From contig JANPKU010000033.1 in assembly GCA_031426215.1 (NCBI GenBank), positions 94,319-158,318 on the forward strand: 64,000 nucleotides of DNA, read 5' to 3'. The translations under genes and the position numbers were made by a program. The DNA comes from Sva-07 sp031426215. Lineage in GTDB: Bacteria; Actinomycetota; Acidimicrobiia; Acidimicrobiales; Ilumatobacteraceae. This document shows, in pieces, positions 57,434-64,000 of this stretch. Below the pieces are notes generated by a model. That model was not told where the DNA came from, made no database searches, and was given only the letters and a program-made list of their open reading frames with translations. Each line of letters starts with the position of its first letter. The stretch's first letter is position 1.

Positions 57434-60400
57434 TTAGACCTTCTTCAGAGGGGCCCAGGCGAGGGCGAGGTGTTTGGTGCCCGCCCCGGGGAAATTGATG
57501 GTCGCTTCGGCTTTCTCCCCGGCGCCGGAGATGTCGATGATCACTCCGGTACCGAATGCGGGATGTTCGACGTCGTCGCCGATCCGCAAGCCGAGTTCCT
57601 GGCTGTTCGACGGCGCGATCGCCGGCTTCGATCCCGAGCGGATGGCGGCCTCGACCACCCGGTCGCGGTGCGCTTCCTGGCCGGCCTTGGCGTCGCGGAT
57701 GTCGGCGTTGATGTCGCGGCCCCCACCAGCGCTGCCCCCACCACGGCGGTAGGCGGGCGGGTCGCCGTAGTCGGAGTCGCGGGGGCGGTAGCTCTGGCGG
57801 CCGTAACTGGATCGCCCCGTGATGTTGCCCTTCGAGTCGATGAGGCTCTCGGGGATCTCGTCGAAGAACCGTGACGGCGGGTTGTACTGGGTCGATCCGA
57901 ACAGCTGTCGGCTCCATGCGTGCGACATGTACAGCCGCTTCATCGCCCGAGTGATTCCGACGTACGCAAGGCGGCGTTCCTCTTCCATCTCGGCCGGTTC
58001 GGTGAGCGCTCGGATGTGCGGGAAGATGCCCTCCTCGCAGCCGACGACGAACACCACCGGGAACTCGAGGCCCTTGGCAGAGTGGAGCGTCATCAGCACC
58101 ACCTGGTCCTCGATCCGCTCGCCGTCGGGGCCCTCGATCAGCGCGTCGGTGTCGGCGACGAGCGCGACCTGTTCGAGGAACTCGTCCATCACGGTGAACT
58201 CGCGGGCCGAACCGACCAGCTCGCCAAGGTTTTCGATACGCGTGTGCGCCTCGACCGTGTCTTCGGCTTCGAGTTCGGCGAGATAACCCGAACCTTCGAG
58301 TGCGGCTTGGAGCACATCGCCGGGTCCCTGATCGGGGTCGGCGACGACGGCGCCCATCGTGTCGAGCAGTTCCACGAACGAGGCGAGACCACGCACGGCC
58401 GGACCGGTGATCCCCGCTTCGTCGGCGCGGCGCAGCGCGTCGGTGAACGTGATCCCTTCGGCGGCCGCGAACGCGTCGAGCTTCGACACGCTCGCGTCAC
58501 CGACACCGCGCTTGGGAACGTTGAGCACGCGCTTGACACTGACCTCGTCGGCCGGGTTGATGACCGCCTTGAGATACGCCATGGCGTCCTTGACCTCGCG
58601 ACGGTCGTAGAAGCGGGTGCCGCCGACCACCTTGTACGGCACGCCGAGGCGCATGAACGCCTCCTCGATCACGCGGCTCTGCGCATTCGTTCGGTAGAGC
58701 ACGGCCATCTCACGGAAGTTGGTGGCGTCATCGGCGTGCAACTGCAACGCGGTGCCGGCGACCCAGGTGGCCTCGTCGCCTTCGTCCTCGGCGTGATAGC
58801 GGGTGATCCGTTCGCCCATGCCACTGTCGGTCCACAGCGATTTCGGCTTGCGTTCGACGTTGTTGTCGATGACCGCGTTGGCAGCATCGAGGATGGTCTG
58901 GGTGCTGCGATAGTTCTGGTCGAGGATCACCGTGGTGACGTCGGGGAAGGCCTCCTCGAACTCCAAGATGTTGCGGAAGTCGGCGCCACGAAATTTGTAC
59001 ACGCTGTTGTGTACGAGCAAGCCGTTGGCATCGTAGGAGTGCGCGACGTCGACTTCGAGGTCGTAGACAGGTCCGCTGTATGGGGTGAACTCGACACTGC
59101 CCGCCTCTGCGGCCACCCATCGGTCGCCGTCGCGTACGAGCATTTCCATACCCGGATGCACGTGCGCAAACGGGATCAGGTCGTAGATCTTGCCATCGTG
59201 AGCGAGGCGGCGCCGAACGTCGAGACCACCGATTGCTGCGACCCGCTTGGCGTCGGCGAGCGCCCTCGGGTACTCCTTCCAGCAGGTCTCGTAACGCAGC
59301 GACCGATGCTTGCTTGCACGCAACTTCACCCCGCCACGTTGAAGCGCGTCGATGATGTCGGGCCGGTTGGACGACCATTGCACGCGGTGGTACCCGACCG
59401 TCGTGCGACGGTCGGAGAACATGGTGAGGTTGATCGCCGAGCGTCGTGCGCCATTCTGCGGGCGATGGTGAGGGAACTCGTGGTGGAGCAGACGCTCCTC
59501 CATCAACAGCTTGGCTCGGGTGTCGGTGTCGATCGATTGGTAGAGCTGTTGGAGCCAGGCGTCGCTCATCGCCAACGCGCGCCCCTCCGAATGAAAGCAG
59601 GCCGTCGGCAACCCGTATTCGGCTGAGAACCACGACTCGAAGTACGCGGCTTCGGCGAGCGACCCGCACACCTTCAGGATCCACGCAGCGTCGGCATGCT
59701 CCTGGTTGGTGCGCACGACCAAACCGTGTTGGATCTTTCCGCCACGAGGCGGTCGCTCACCGACCGTGCGGCCGATACGCCAGCCTCGGTCGGCGCGATA
59801 CATGAGATACACGAGCCACTGCTCTGGGCGCGGCAGCAAGCGAGCCGGCACCAGATGGTGAGGGGTGGCCCTGACCGATCGATCGGCTGTCGTGATCTCG
59901 ACGATGTGGCCGTCGTAGTTGCCTGCGTGAACGTGGACGACGGTGCCGGCCTGGACGTATTCGTGGCCACCGGTTCCGAACACGACGTCGCCGATTGCGA
60001 TCTCTTCGATCGGCCGTCGCCCGTGAGGACCGTCGATCATGGTCCCCGGCGGGAGGCATTGATCCGTGTCGCCAACGACGCAGACGTTGCGGTGGCCGTC
60101 GGCGAGGAGGAGCACCATTTCGTTCTGGGCCTGGTTCGTGTCCTGGTATTCGTCGACCAGGATGTGTTGGAATCGCTGGCGGTAGTGCTCGAGGATGTCG
60201 CCGTGCTCACGGAAGAGCTTCACGGTGTTGGTCAGCAGATCGTCGAAGTCCATCGCCCCCGCCTTGAGGAGCCTGGCCTGGTACTCGGCGTACACGTCGG
60301 CGTGCTTGCGGTCGAAGATGTTCTGGGCTCGCCGCTGCGCCTCGTCGGGATCGACGAGTTCGTTCTTCCAGAGGCTGATGATCGCGTGGACACCGCGAGG

Positions 60401-60898
60401 CGTGAACCGCTTCGCGTCAAGGCCGAGGTCGCGGATCACGTAGCTCGTGAGCCGGTTGGAGTCGGCGGCGTCGTAGATCGAGAACTGCCGGGGATAGCCG
60501 AGCGCATCGGCATTGGCGCGCAGGATACGCACGCAGGCCGAGTGGAAGGTCGACACCCACATGGTCTTCACCACCGGACCGACGAGGGCACCGACCCGTT
60601 CGCGCATCTCGGCTGCGGCCTTGTTGGTGAAAGTGATCGCCAGGATCTTCGACGGGTGCACCCCATTGTGGATGAGGTGCGCGATGCGGTGAGTGAGTAC
60701 GCGGGTCTTGCCCGAGCCGGCGCCGGCGATCACGAGCAGCGGACCGGACTCGTGGGCGACGGCGTCGAGCTGGTCGGGGTTCAGACCCTCGGCGAACGGC
60801 GACGGACCGCCACTGAAGCGCGGGTCGGCCAGCGCATCGGGCGACGAGCTGTCGGCGGGGTGCGGAATCGCGTCGGCGAACAGTTCGTCGTCAGTCAT
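57434..60898 (-). CDS. pcrA: ATP-dependent DNA helicase PcrA/UvrD, interrupted by an intein
   Basis: Superfamily 1A helicase, 1154 residues before splicing and about 803 after. Motif I is AGAGSGKT (58-65), motif Ia ITFTNKAAAEMRER, motif II LVDEYQDTN (248-256), motif III GDTDQ joined to SVYKFRGAD after splicing, motif IV-VI regions in the C-terminal half, with LMTLHSAKGLEFPVVFVVG and RRLAYVGITRAMKRL. The last 50 residues (GDDVEHPAFGTG) are the Tudor-like end that binds RNA polymerase in PcrA. It acts in nucleotide excision repair and replication. TAGAGT lies 9 bases before the ATG. Confidence 0.95.
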   Translation of the reverse strand: MTDDELFADAIPHPADSSSPDALADPRFSGGPSPFAEGLNPDQLDAVAHESGPLLVIAGAGSGKTRVLTHRIAHLIHNGVHPSKILAITFTNKAAAEMRERVGALVGPVVKTMWVSTFHSACVRILRANADALGYPRQFSIYDAADSNRLTSYVIRDLGLDAKRFTPRGVHAIISLWKNELVDPDEAQRRAQNIFDRKHADVYAEYQARLLKAGAMDFDDLLTNTVKLFREHGDILEHYRQRFQHILVDEYQDTNQAQNEMVLLLADGHRNVCVVGDTDQCLPPGTMIDGPHGRRPIEEIAIGDVVFGTGGHEYVQAGTVVHVHAGNYDGHIVEITTADRSVRATPHHLVPARLLPRPEQWLVYLMYRADRGWRIGRTVGERPPRGGKIQHGLVVRTNQEHADAAWILKVCGSLAEAAYFESWFSAEYGLPTACFHSEGRALAMSDAWLQQLYQSIDTDTRAKLLMEERLLHHEFPHHRPQNGARRSAINLTMFSDRRTTVGYHRVQWSSNRPDIIDALQRGGVKLRASKHRSLRYETCWKEYPRALADAKRVAAIGGLDVRRRLAHDGKIYDLIPFAHVHPGMEMLVRDGDRWVAAEAGSVEFTPYSGPVYDLEVDVAHSYDANGLLVHNSVYKFRGADFRNILEFEEAFPDVTTVILDQNYRSTQTILDAANAVIDNNVERKPKSLWTDSGMGERITRYHAEDEGDEATWVAGTALQLHADDATNFREMAVLYRTNAQSRVIEEAFMRLGVPYKVVGGTRFYDRREVKDAMAYLKAVINPADEVSVKRVLNVPKRGVGDASVSKLDAFAAAEGITFTDALRRADEAGITGPAVRGLASFVELLDTMGAVVADPDQGPGDVLQAALEGSGYLAELEAEDTVEAHTRIENLGELVGSAREFTVMDEFLEQVALVADTDALIEGPDGERIEDQVVLMTLHSAKGLEFPVVFVVGCEEGIFPHIRALTEPAEMEEERRLAYVGITRAMKRLYMSHAWSRQLFGSTQYNPPSRFFDEIPESLIDSKGNITGRSSYGRQSYRPRDSDYGDPPAYRRGGGSAGGGRDINADIRDAKAGQEAHRDRVVEAAIRSGSKPAIAPSNSQELGLRIGDDVEHPAFGTGVIIDISGAGEKAEATINFPGAGTKHLALAWAPLKKV
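59006..60058 (-). mobile_element. Intein in PcrA with GIY-YIG-like insert
   Basis: In-frame insertion of 351 residues (C281-N631) in helicase motif III, between DTDQ and SVYKFRGAD. Splicing blocks: block A starts CLPPGTMIDG with Cys1; block B TTADRSVRATPHH; block F/G VYDLEVDVAHSYDANGLL ending VHN, with Ser as the +1 extein residue. Residues about 361-435 look like a GIY-YIG endonuclease: WLVYLMY, WRIGRT and the acidic ESWFSAEYGLP. The stretch 435-580 is His/Arg-rich and may bind DNA. No LAGLIDADG motif is present. Confidence 0.88.
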
Positions 60899-60944
60899 GT
60901 GCCGCCCACTCTAGAGAGCGGGTGTCACGGAGACAGGAGGACAA

Positions 60945-61286
60945 GTGGCGTGGTTCACTTGGACGATGGAGTACACCGAGGTCACACCGGACGAGTTCGC
61001 AGCACTGGCCGGCGTCGACGACTGGATGGTGGTCGGCACCGAGATCCACGCCACGTTCCGAGGCGCCACCTATCTGCTCGGAGCCGAACTCGTGAAGTCG
61101 ATCGCTGAGATCGCCGAAGCGAACGTGCACCATCCCGACATGGCGATCCGTTACCCAGGCCGGGTCCATGTGTCGCTCACCACCCACGCCACCGGCGGAC
61201 TCACCACGCTCGATGTCGACGCGGCCCGACAGATCTCCGCCGCCGCAGCAGCCGCCGGAGCAACGGTCGAGCCGCACGATTCCTGA
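60945..61286 (+). CDS. Pterin-4a-carbinolamine dehydratase-like protein
   Basis: Protein of 113 residues of the PCD/DCoH family. The signature is EIAEANVHHPDMAIRY followed by VSLTTHATGGLTTLD, with the active-site histidines. It recycles 4a-hydroxytetrahydropterin or has a related role; actinobacterial members' substrates are often undefined. The GTG at 60945 has AGGAGG 4 bases upstream, and an ATG at 60966 is an alternative. Confidence 0.87.
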   Translation: MAWFTWTMEYTEVTPDEFAALAGVDDWMVVGTEIHATFRGATYLLGAELVKSIAEIAEANVHHPDMAIRYPGRVHVSLTTHATGGLTTLDVDAARQISAAAAAAGATVEPHDS

Positions 61287-61298
61287 ATGTCGGGTGGA

Positions 61299-61700
61299 TC
61301 ACCTGATTTCCGTGTCCGACCGAAGGTCCTTCCATCGCCACGGCGCTCCCTCGACGAGAAGCTCCGGATCTCCGGTCCAGACGATCGCCTCGTGGGCGAT
61401 CGCGAGCGCTGCGGCGAATGCGTCGGCGTACGACATCGGATGGTCGGCTTTGATGCGCGCGGCGTCGAGCACGAGTCTCTCGTCGGGAAGGCGCGCATCG
61501 ACGACGTCTCGGAGGTCGCGTACGGTGGCCACTGCGGCATCCTCGCCATGGAGTCGACGGAGCACGTAGTGCACCTCACCGAGGTTGATCCACGACATGA
61601 GCGGACGGTCGTCATCGAGAAGATCGGCGACGTCCTCGGCCGCTGAGCCATCGTTCTCGAGGTAGCGCAGCACCGCCCACGAGTCGAGAACGACGGTCAC
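61299..61700 (-). CDS. vapC: VapC-like PIN-domain toxin
   Basis: PIN-domain ribonuclease of 133 residues. The acidic active site is D6 (VLDSWAV), E42 (NLGEVHYVL), D93 (YADAFAAALA) and D111 (TGDPELL). VapC toxins cut tRNA or rRNA when not bound by antitoxin; the target here is unknown. The ATG overlaps the antitoxin stop by four bases, so the pair is co-translated. Confidence 0.9.
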   Translation of the reverse strand: MTVVLDSWAVLRYLENDGSAAEDVADLLDDDRPLMSWINLGEVHYVLRRLHGEDAAVATVRDLRDVVDARLPDERLVLDAARIKADHPMSYADAFAAALAIAHEAIVWTGDPELLVEGAPWRWKDLRSDTEIR

Positions 61701-61921
61701 CGCTCGCGCTCGCGATCCTGAGCGCGTGCAGCGGTCAACTCGTCGACGAGGGGTGAGCCGCTGAACCTGCCACGAAGCTGCCGGCGGCGGTCGATCGGAC
61801 GCACGGCAACGTGATCGTCCTGACGCCAGAACGTGACCTCGTCACCGGGCTTGATCCCGAGTTGGTCTCGGAACTCCTTCGGAATGACGACCTGACCTTT
61901 CGGACCGACACGATGAGTCAT
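61697..61921 (-). CDS. vapB: AbrB-type VapB-like antitoxin
   Basis: Antitoxin of 74 residues with an N-terminal swapped-hairpin AbrB domain: VGPKGQVVIPKEFRDQLGIKPGDEVTF. The Arg/Asp-rich C-terminal tail should wrap the PIN toxin. TATACT lies 7 bases before the ATG with no Shine-Dalgarno, and a dyad overlaps this promoter, so self-repression is expected. Confidence 0.9.
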   Translation of the reverse strand: MTHRVGPKGQVVIPKEFRDQLGIKPGDEVTFWRQDDHVAVRPIDRRRQLRGRFSGSPLVDELTAARAQDRERER

Positions 61922-61934
61922 ACTGCGAAGTATA
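61920..61934 (-). promoter_or_regulatory. vapBC promoter and operator dyad
   Basis: The inverted repeat ATACT-gcga-AGTAT (61920-61933) overlaps the -10 box TATACT (61934-61929) and the start codon. Binding there by the antitoxin complex would block transcription of this leaderless-type operon. Confidence 0.6.
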
Positions 61935-61960
61935 ACTGCCAGCCTGGAGCGCCGGGGGCG

Positions 61961-63766
61961 TCAGCCGCTCTGGAGTTCGGCGAGTTCCAGCCAGCGTGAT
62001 TCGAGTTCGTCGAGTTCGGTCTGAGCGGTCGCCAGGTCCGTTCCGAACGCGACGAGTTCGGCGTGGTCGGTGACCGTTGCGAGCTGTCCTGTCAGACGTT
62101 CGACCTGCTTCTGCGCCTTCACCATGGCCTGCTCGGTCGCACGGAGCTGGCGGCCGACCGTGTACGGACTCGGGCCGGTCGACTTCGACGTCTTCGGTGA
62201 GGCGGGTACATCCGGGCGCTTCTTGGTCGCCAGTGCAGCGGTGGCAGCGTTCGGTCTCGCCGGGTTCGAGCGTTCCGCCAGCCAGCCGGTGACGCCGCCG
62301 GGTACACGGCGCACGGTGCCCCCGGGATCGATCGCCAGCACGTGGTCCGCAACGCGATCCAGAAAGGCACGGTCGTGACTGGCCACGACGAGTGCTCCGG
62401 GCCAGTCGTCGAGGAACGCCTCCAGCGACCGCAACGTGTCGAGGTCGAGATCGTTGGTCGGTTCGTCGAGTATCAGCAGGTTCGGTTCGGTCGCCAACAC
62501 CATCACCAACTGCAGACGTCGACGCTCGCCACCCGACAGCATCCGAACCGGCGCGTACTGGGCCGTGGTGTCGAACCAGAAGCGCTCCAGCAGCGCCCGG
62601 TCGCGGTGGTCGGGCTCTCGGTGCGGACCCGACACCAGCTTGCGAACCACTGCATCGGGATCGAGGTCGGATGAGTGCTGGTCGGCGAACCCGACCACCA
62701 CGGTCTTGCCACGCTTCACGGTGCCGGCAACCGGCTCGCGGCGTGCAGCGATGATGTCGAGCAACGTCGACTTGCCTGAGCCGTTCGGACCGACGACAGC
62801 AAGGCGAGCACCCGGTTCGATCAGGAGGTCGACGTGCTCGAACACGGTGAGCTCGTCGGGCGCACCCACGTTGAAGCGCTGAGCGACGTCCTCGAGTTCG
62901 ACTACCTGGTTGCCGAGTCGGGCCGTACCGCCTCCGAGCTGGAGGTCGTTGCCGCGCACTCCGACTGGCGCCGGTCCCCCGGACACGATCTCGTTGGCAG
63001 ATCGCAACCTGGCCTTCGGCTTGGTCGAGCGTGCGGGTGCACCGCGACGCAGCCAGGCCAGCTCCTTACGGGCGAGGATCTTGCGGGTCGACTCTTCCTG
63101 GACCTCCCGGTCGATCCGCTCCGCTCGGGCGTCGAGGTAGGTCGCATAGGCGCTCGCCCCGGTGGCGGCCTGGTGCACGAAACAACGCCCCCCGTCGAGT
63201 TCGACGACCTTGCTCGGCCCCACGTCGGTGGTCAGACGATCGAGCGCATGGCGATCGTGGGTGACCAATACGAGCGCCGACTTCATCTTCACGAGTCTCG
63301 ATTCCAACCATTCGATCGCTTCGAGATCGAGGTGGTTGGTGGGCTCGTCGAGCACCACCATGTCGTGGTCGCCGTGCTCGTCGTCGGACAGCACCTTGGC
63401 GAGCGCCACCCGCTTGGCCTGGCCGCCCGACAGCTCATTGGTCTGCCGATCGAGCAACGGCTGCACGCCCAGCTTCGTGGCGACTGCAGCGACCTCCCAA
63501 GAGTCGCCGAGGAACGCACTGACCGTGCCGGGCGGGAGTATCGGATCCTGTTCGAGCGAGGCGATCCTGGCCCCTCGACCGAAACGAACGTCGCCCGAGT
63601 CGGGCTGCAGTACGCCGGTGAGGATCTTCAGCAGGGTGGTCTTGCCCGAGCCGTTGACGCCGACCACGGCGACGCGATCGCCGGTCGAGACGGTCACCGC
63701 AAGGCCGGCGAACAGCACCTTGTCGGGCTGGGCGAGCGCCACACCCGCAAGGTCGACACAGATCAT
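61961..63766 (-). CDS. ABC-F family ATPase, Uup-like
   Basis: Soluble double-ABC protein of 601 residues without membrane segments. First cassette: VGVNGSGKTT, LSGGQAKRVALAKVL, VVLDEPTNHLDLE. The linker region (about 225-285) with ARKELAWLRRGAPARST is Uup-like. Second cassette: VGPNGSGKST, LSGGERRRLQLVMVL, LILDEPTNDLDL. The C-terminal 70 residues form a coiled coil. ABC-F proteins act on ribosomes or in DNA-structure maintenance. TAGCGT lies 7 bases before the ATG at 63766, which selects this start over 63853. Confidence 0.92.
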   Translation of the reverse strand: MICVDLAGVALAQPDKVLFAGLAVTVSTGDRVAVVGVNGSGKTTLLKILTGVLQPDSGDVRFGRGARIASLEQDPILPPGTVSAFLGDSWEVAAVATKLGVQPLLDRQTNELSGGQAKRVALAKVLSDDEHGDHDMVVLDEPTNHLDLEAIEWLESRLVKMKSALVLVTHDRHALDRLTTDVGPSKVVELDGGRCFVHQAATGASAYATYLDARAERIDREVQEESTRKILARKELAWLRRGAPARSTKPKARLRSANEIVSGGPAPVGVRGNDLQLGGGTARLGNQVVELEDVAQRFNVGAPDELTVFEHVDLLIEPGARLAVVGPNGSGKSTLLDIIAARREPVAGTVKRGKTVVVGFADQHSSDLDPDAVVRKLVSGPHREPDHRDRALLERFWFDTTAQYAPVRMLSGGERRRLQLVMVLATEPNLLILDEPTNDLDLDTLRSLEAFLDDWPGALVVASHDRAFLDRVADHVLAIDPGGTVRRVPGGVTGWLAERSNPARPNAATAALATKKRPDVPASPKTSKSTGPSPYTVGRQLRATEQAMVKAQKQVERLTGQLATVTDHAELVAFGTDLATAQTELDELESRWLELAELQSG

Positions 63767-63798
63767 CCGCCCGACGCTAGAGCGGCCGAACGCGAAAC

Positions 63799-63860
63799 GT
63801 TCGAGATGTGCTCGGGAGCGTACAAGCCGAGTCGGACACGGTCCCGAGCACATCTCGAAC
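63799..63860. repeat. Palindromic intergenic repeat, family B, copy 4 (longest)
   Basis: Perfect 19-base arms GTTCGAGATGTGCTCGGGA around a 24-base loop with TACAAGCCGAGTC. It starts 6 bases beyond the stop of the partial gene at the right edge and ends before the ABC-F start region. Confidence 0.92.
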
Positions 63861-63865
63861 AGAGG

Positions 63866-64000
63866 TCAGTCGGGGCGGCCGTTGTTGACCATCTCGGTGA
63901 TCTTGGCTTCGGCTTCGGCCAGCTTCTCGTCGGCCTCGGCCTGGTCGATGCGACCGTTCTCGACGGCATTGTCGACGCGCTCTGTCAGCTCGCCGACGAG
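63866..64000 (-). CDS. 3' end of an unknown helical protein, cut by the window edge
   Basis: The last 44 codons of a gene entering from the right edge, stop at 63866-63868. The residues are strongly helical and charged (VDNAVENGRIDQAEAD, then EKLAEAEAKITEMVNNG), with an Asn-Gly turn after each helix, suggesting a repeated helical-hairpin protein. A family-B palindrome directly follows the stop, which supports a real gene end. No function can be given. Confidence 0.6.
   Translation of the reverse strand, partial: LVGELTERVDNAVENGRIDQAEADEKLAEAEAKITEMVNNGRPD

Noticed and set aside
57920..61108. Two long plus-strand frames (568 and 470 codons) across the helicase gene
   Set aside because: Both are antisense to pcrA and its intein, which have complete motifs; the frames show only shadow composition.

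Overview
The window is high-GC, gene-dense DNA (no gene-free stretch above 300 bases) from an actinobacterium. Two WhiB-family iron-sulfur regulators, a SenX3/RegX3-type phosphate two-component system, a DUF3097 protein, a zincin_2 (DUF2342)-like protein, a fused CopC-CopD protein and a membrane pyrophosphatase all point that way. The gene mix, and many starts preceded by a TANNNT box 6-9 nt upstream with no Shine-Dalgarno, would fit an Acidimicrobiia (Ilumatobacter-like) chromosome; the class assignment is inference. No rRNA, tRNA, CRISPR array, insertion sequence or prophage was seen.

Layout. 1-9.8 kb: a partial unknown protein, a RIO-type kinase with a short upstream ORF, an RNB exoribonuclease, a solo MreB, MoaE with a coupled small membrane protein, an epimerase-like SDR, a zincin_2-like protein and an MFS transporter. 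9.8-18.8 kb: a phosphate regulon on the minus strand (ppk, pstS, pstC, pstA, pstB, phoU, senX3, regX3) with a PHO box upstream of pstS. 18.8-20.2 kb: a small unknown, two WhiB proteins and TatA. 20.4-27.6 kb: a VWA protein and a ChlI/MoxR-type ATPase, split by an oppositely oriented adenylate cyclase/GH1-like pair, then a GH2-family protein. 27.8-33.6 kb: sdhCAB and a membrane pyrophosphatase. 33.7-41.2 kb: DUF3097, SDR, DUF4349 lipoprotein, SCP2 protein, Fpg/Nei glycosylase, purine nucleoside phosphorylase, META lipoprotein, and an AbiEi/DUF559-like gene flanked by palindrome pairs. 41.4-53 kb: mdh, two paralogous OatA-like acyltransferases, metF, DUF805, purH, sucCD and a stand-alone B12-binding protein. 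53-57.4 kb: a flavodoxin-like protein and a copper-linked group (CopC-CopD, YcnI-like, DUF305). 57.4-64 kb: PcrA/UvrD helicase interrupted by an intein, a pterin dehydratase, a VapBC pair, an ABC-F ATPase and the 3' end of another gene.

Themes. Phosphate genes form one autoregulated unit linking uptake, signalling and polyphosphate. TCA-cycle genes (sdh, mdh, sucCD) are spread through the window. Gene ends are decorated by at least four families of palindromic intergenic repeats (three, four, three and four copies), mostly starting within a few bases of stop codons. They probably act as terminators or REP-like elements. The most unusual items are the intein with a GIY-YIG-like insert in PcrA, the palindrome doublets bracketing the AbiEi/DUF559-like gene, and the widespread leaderless-type starts.
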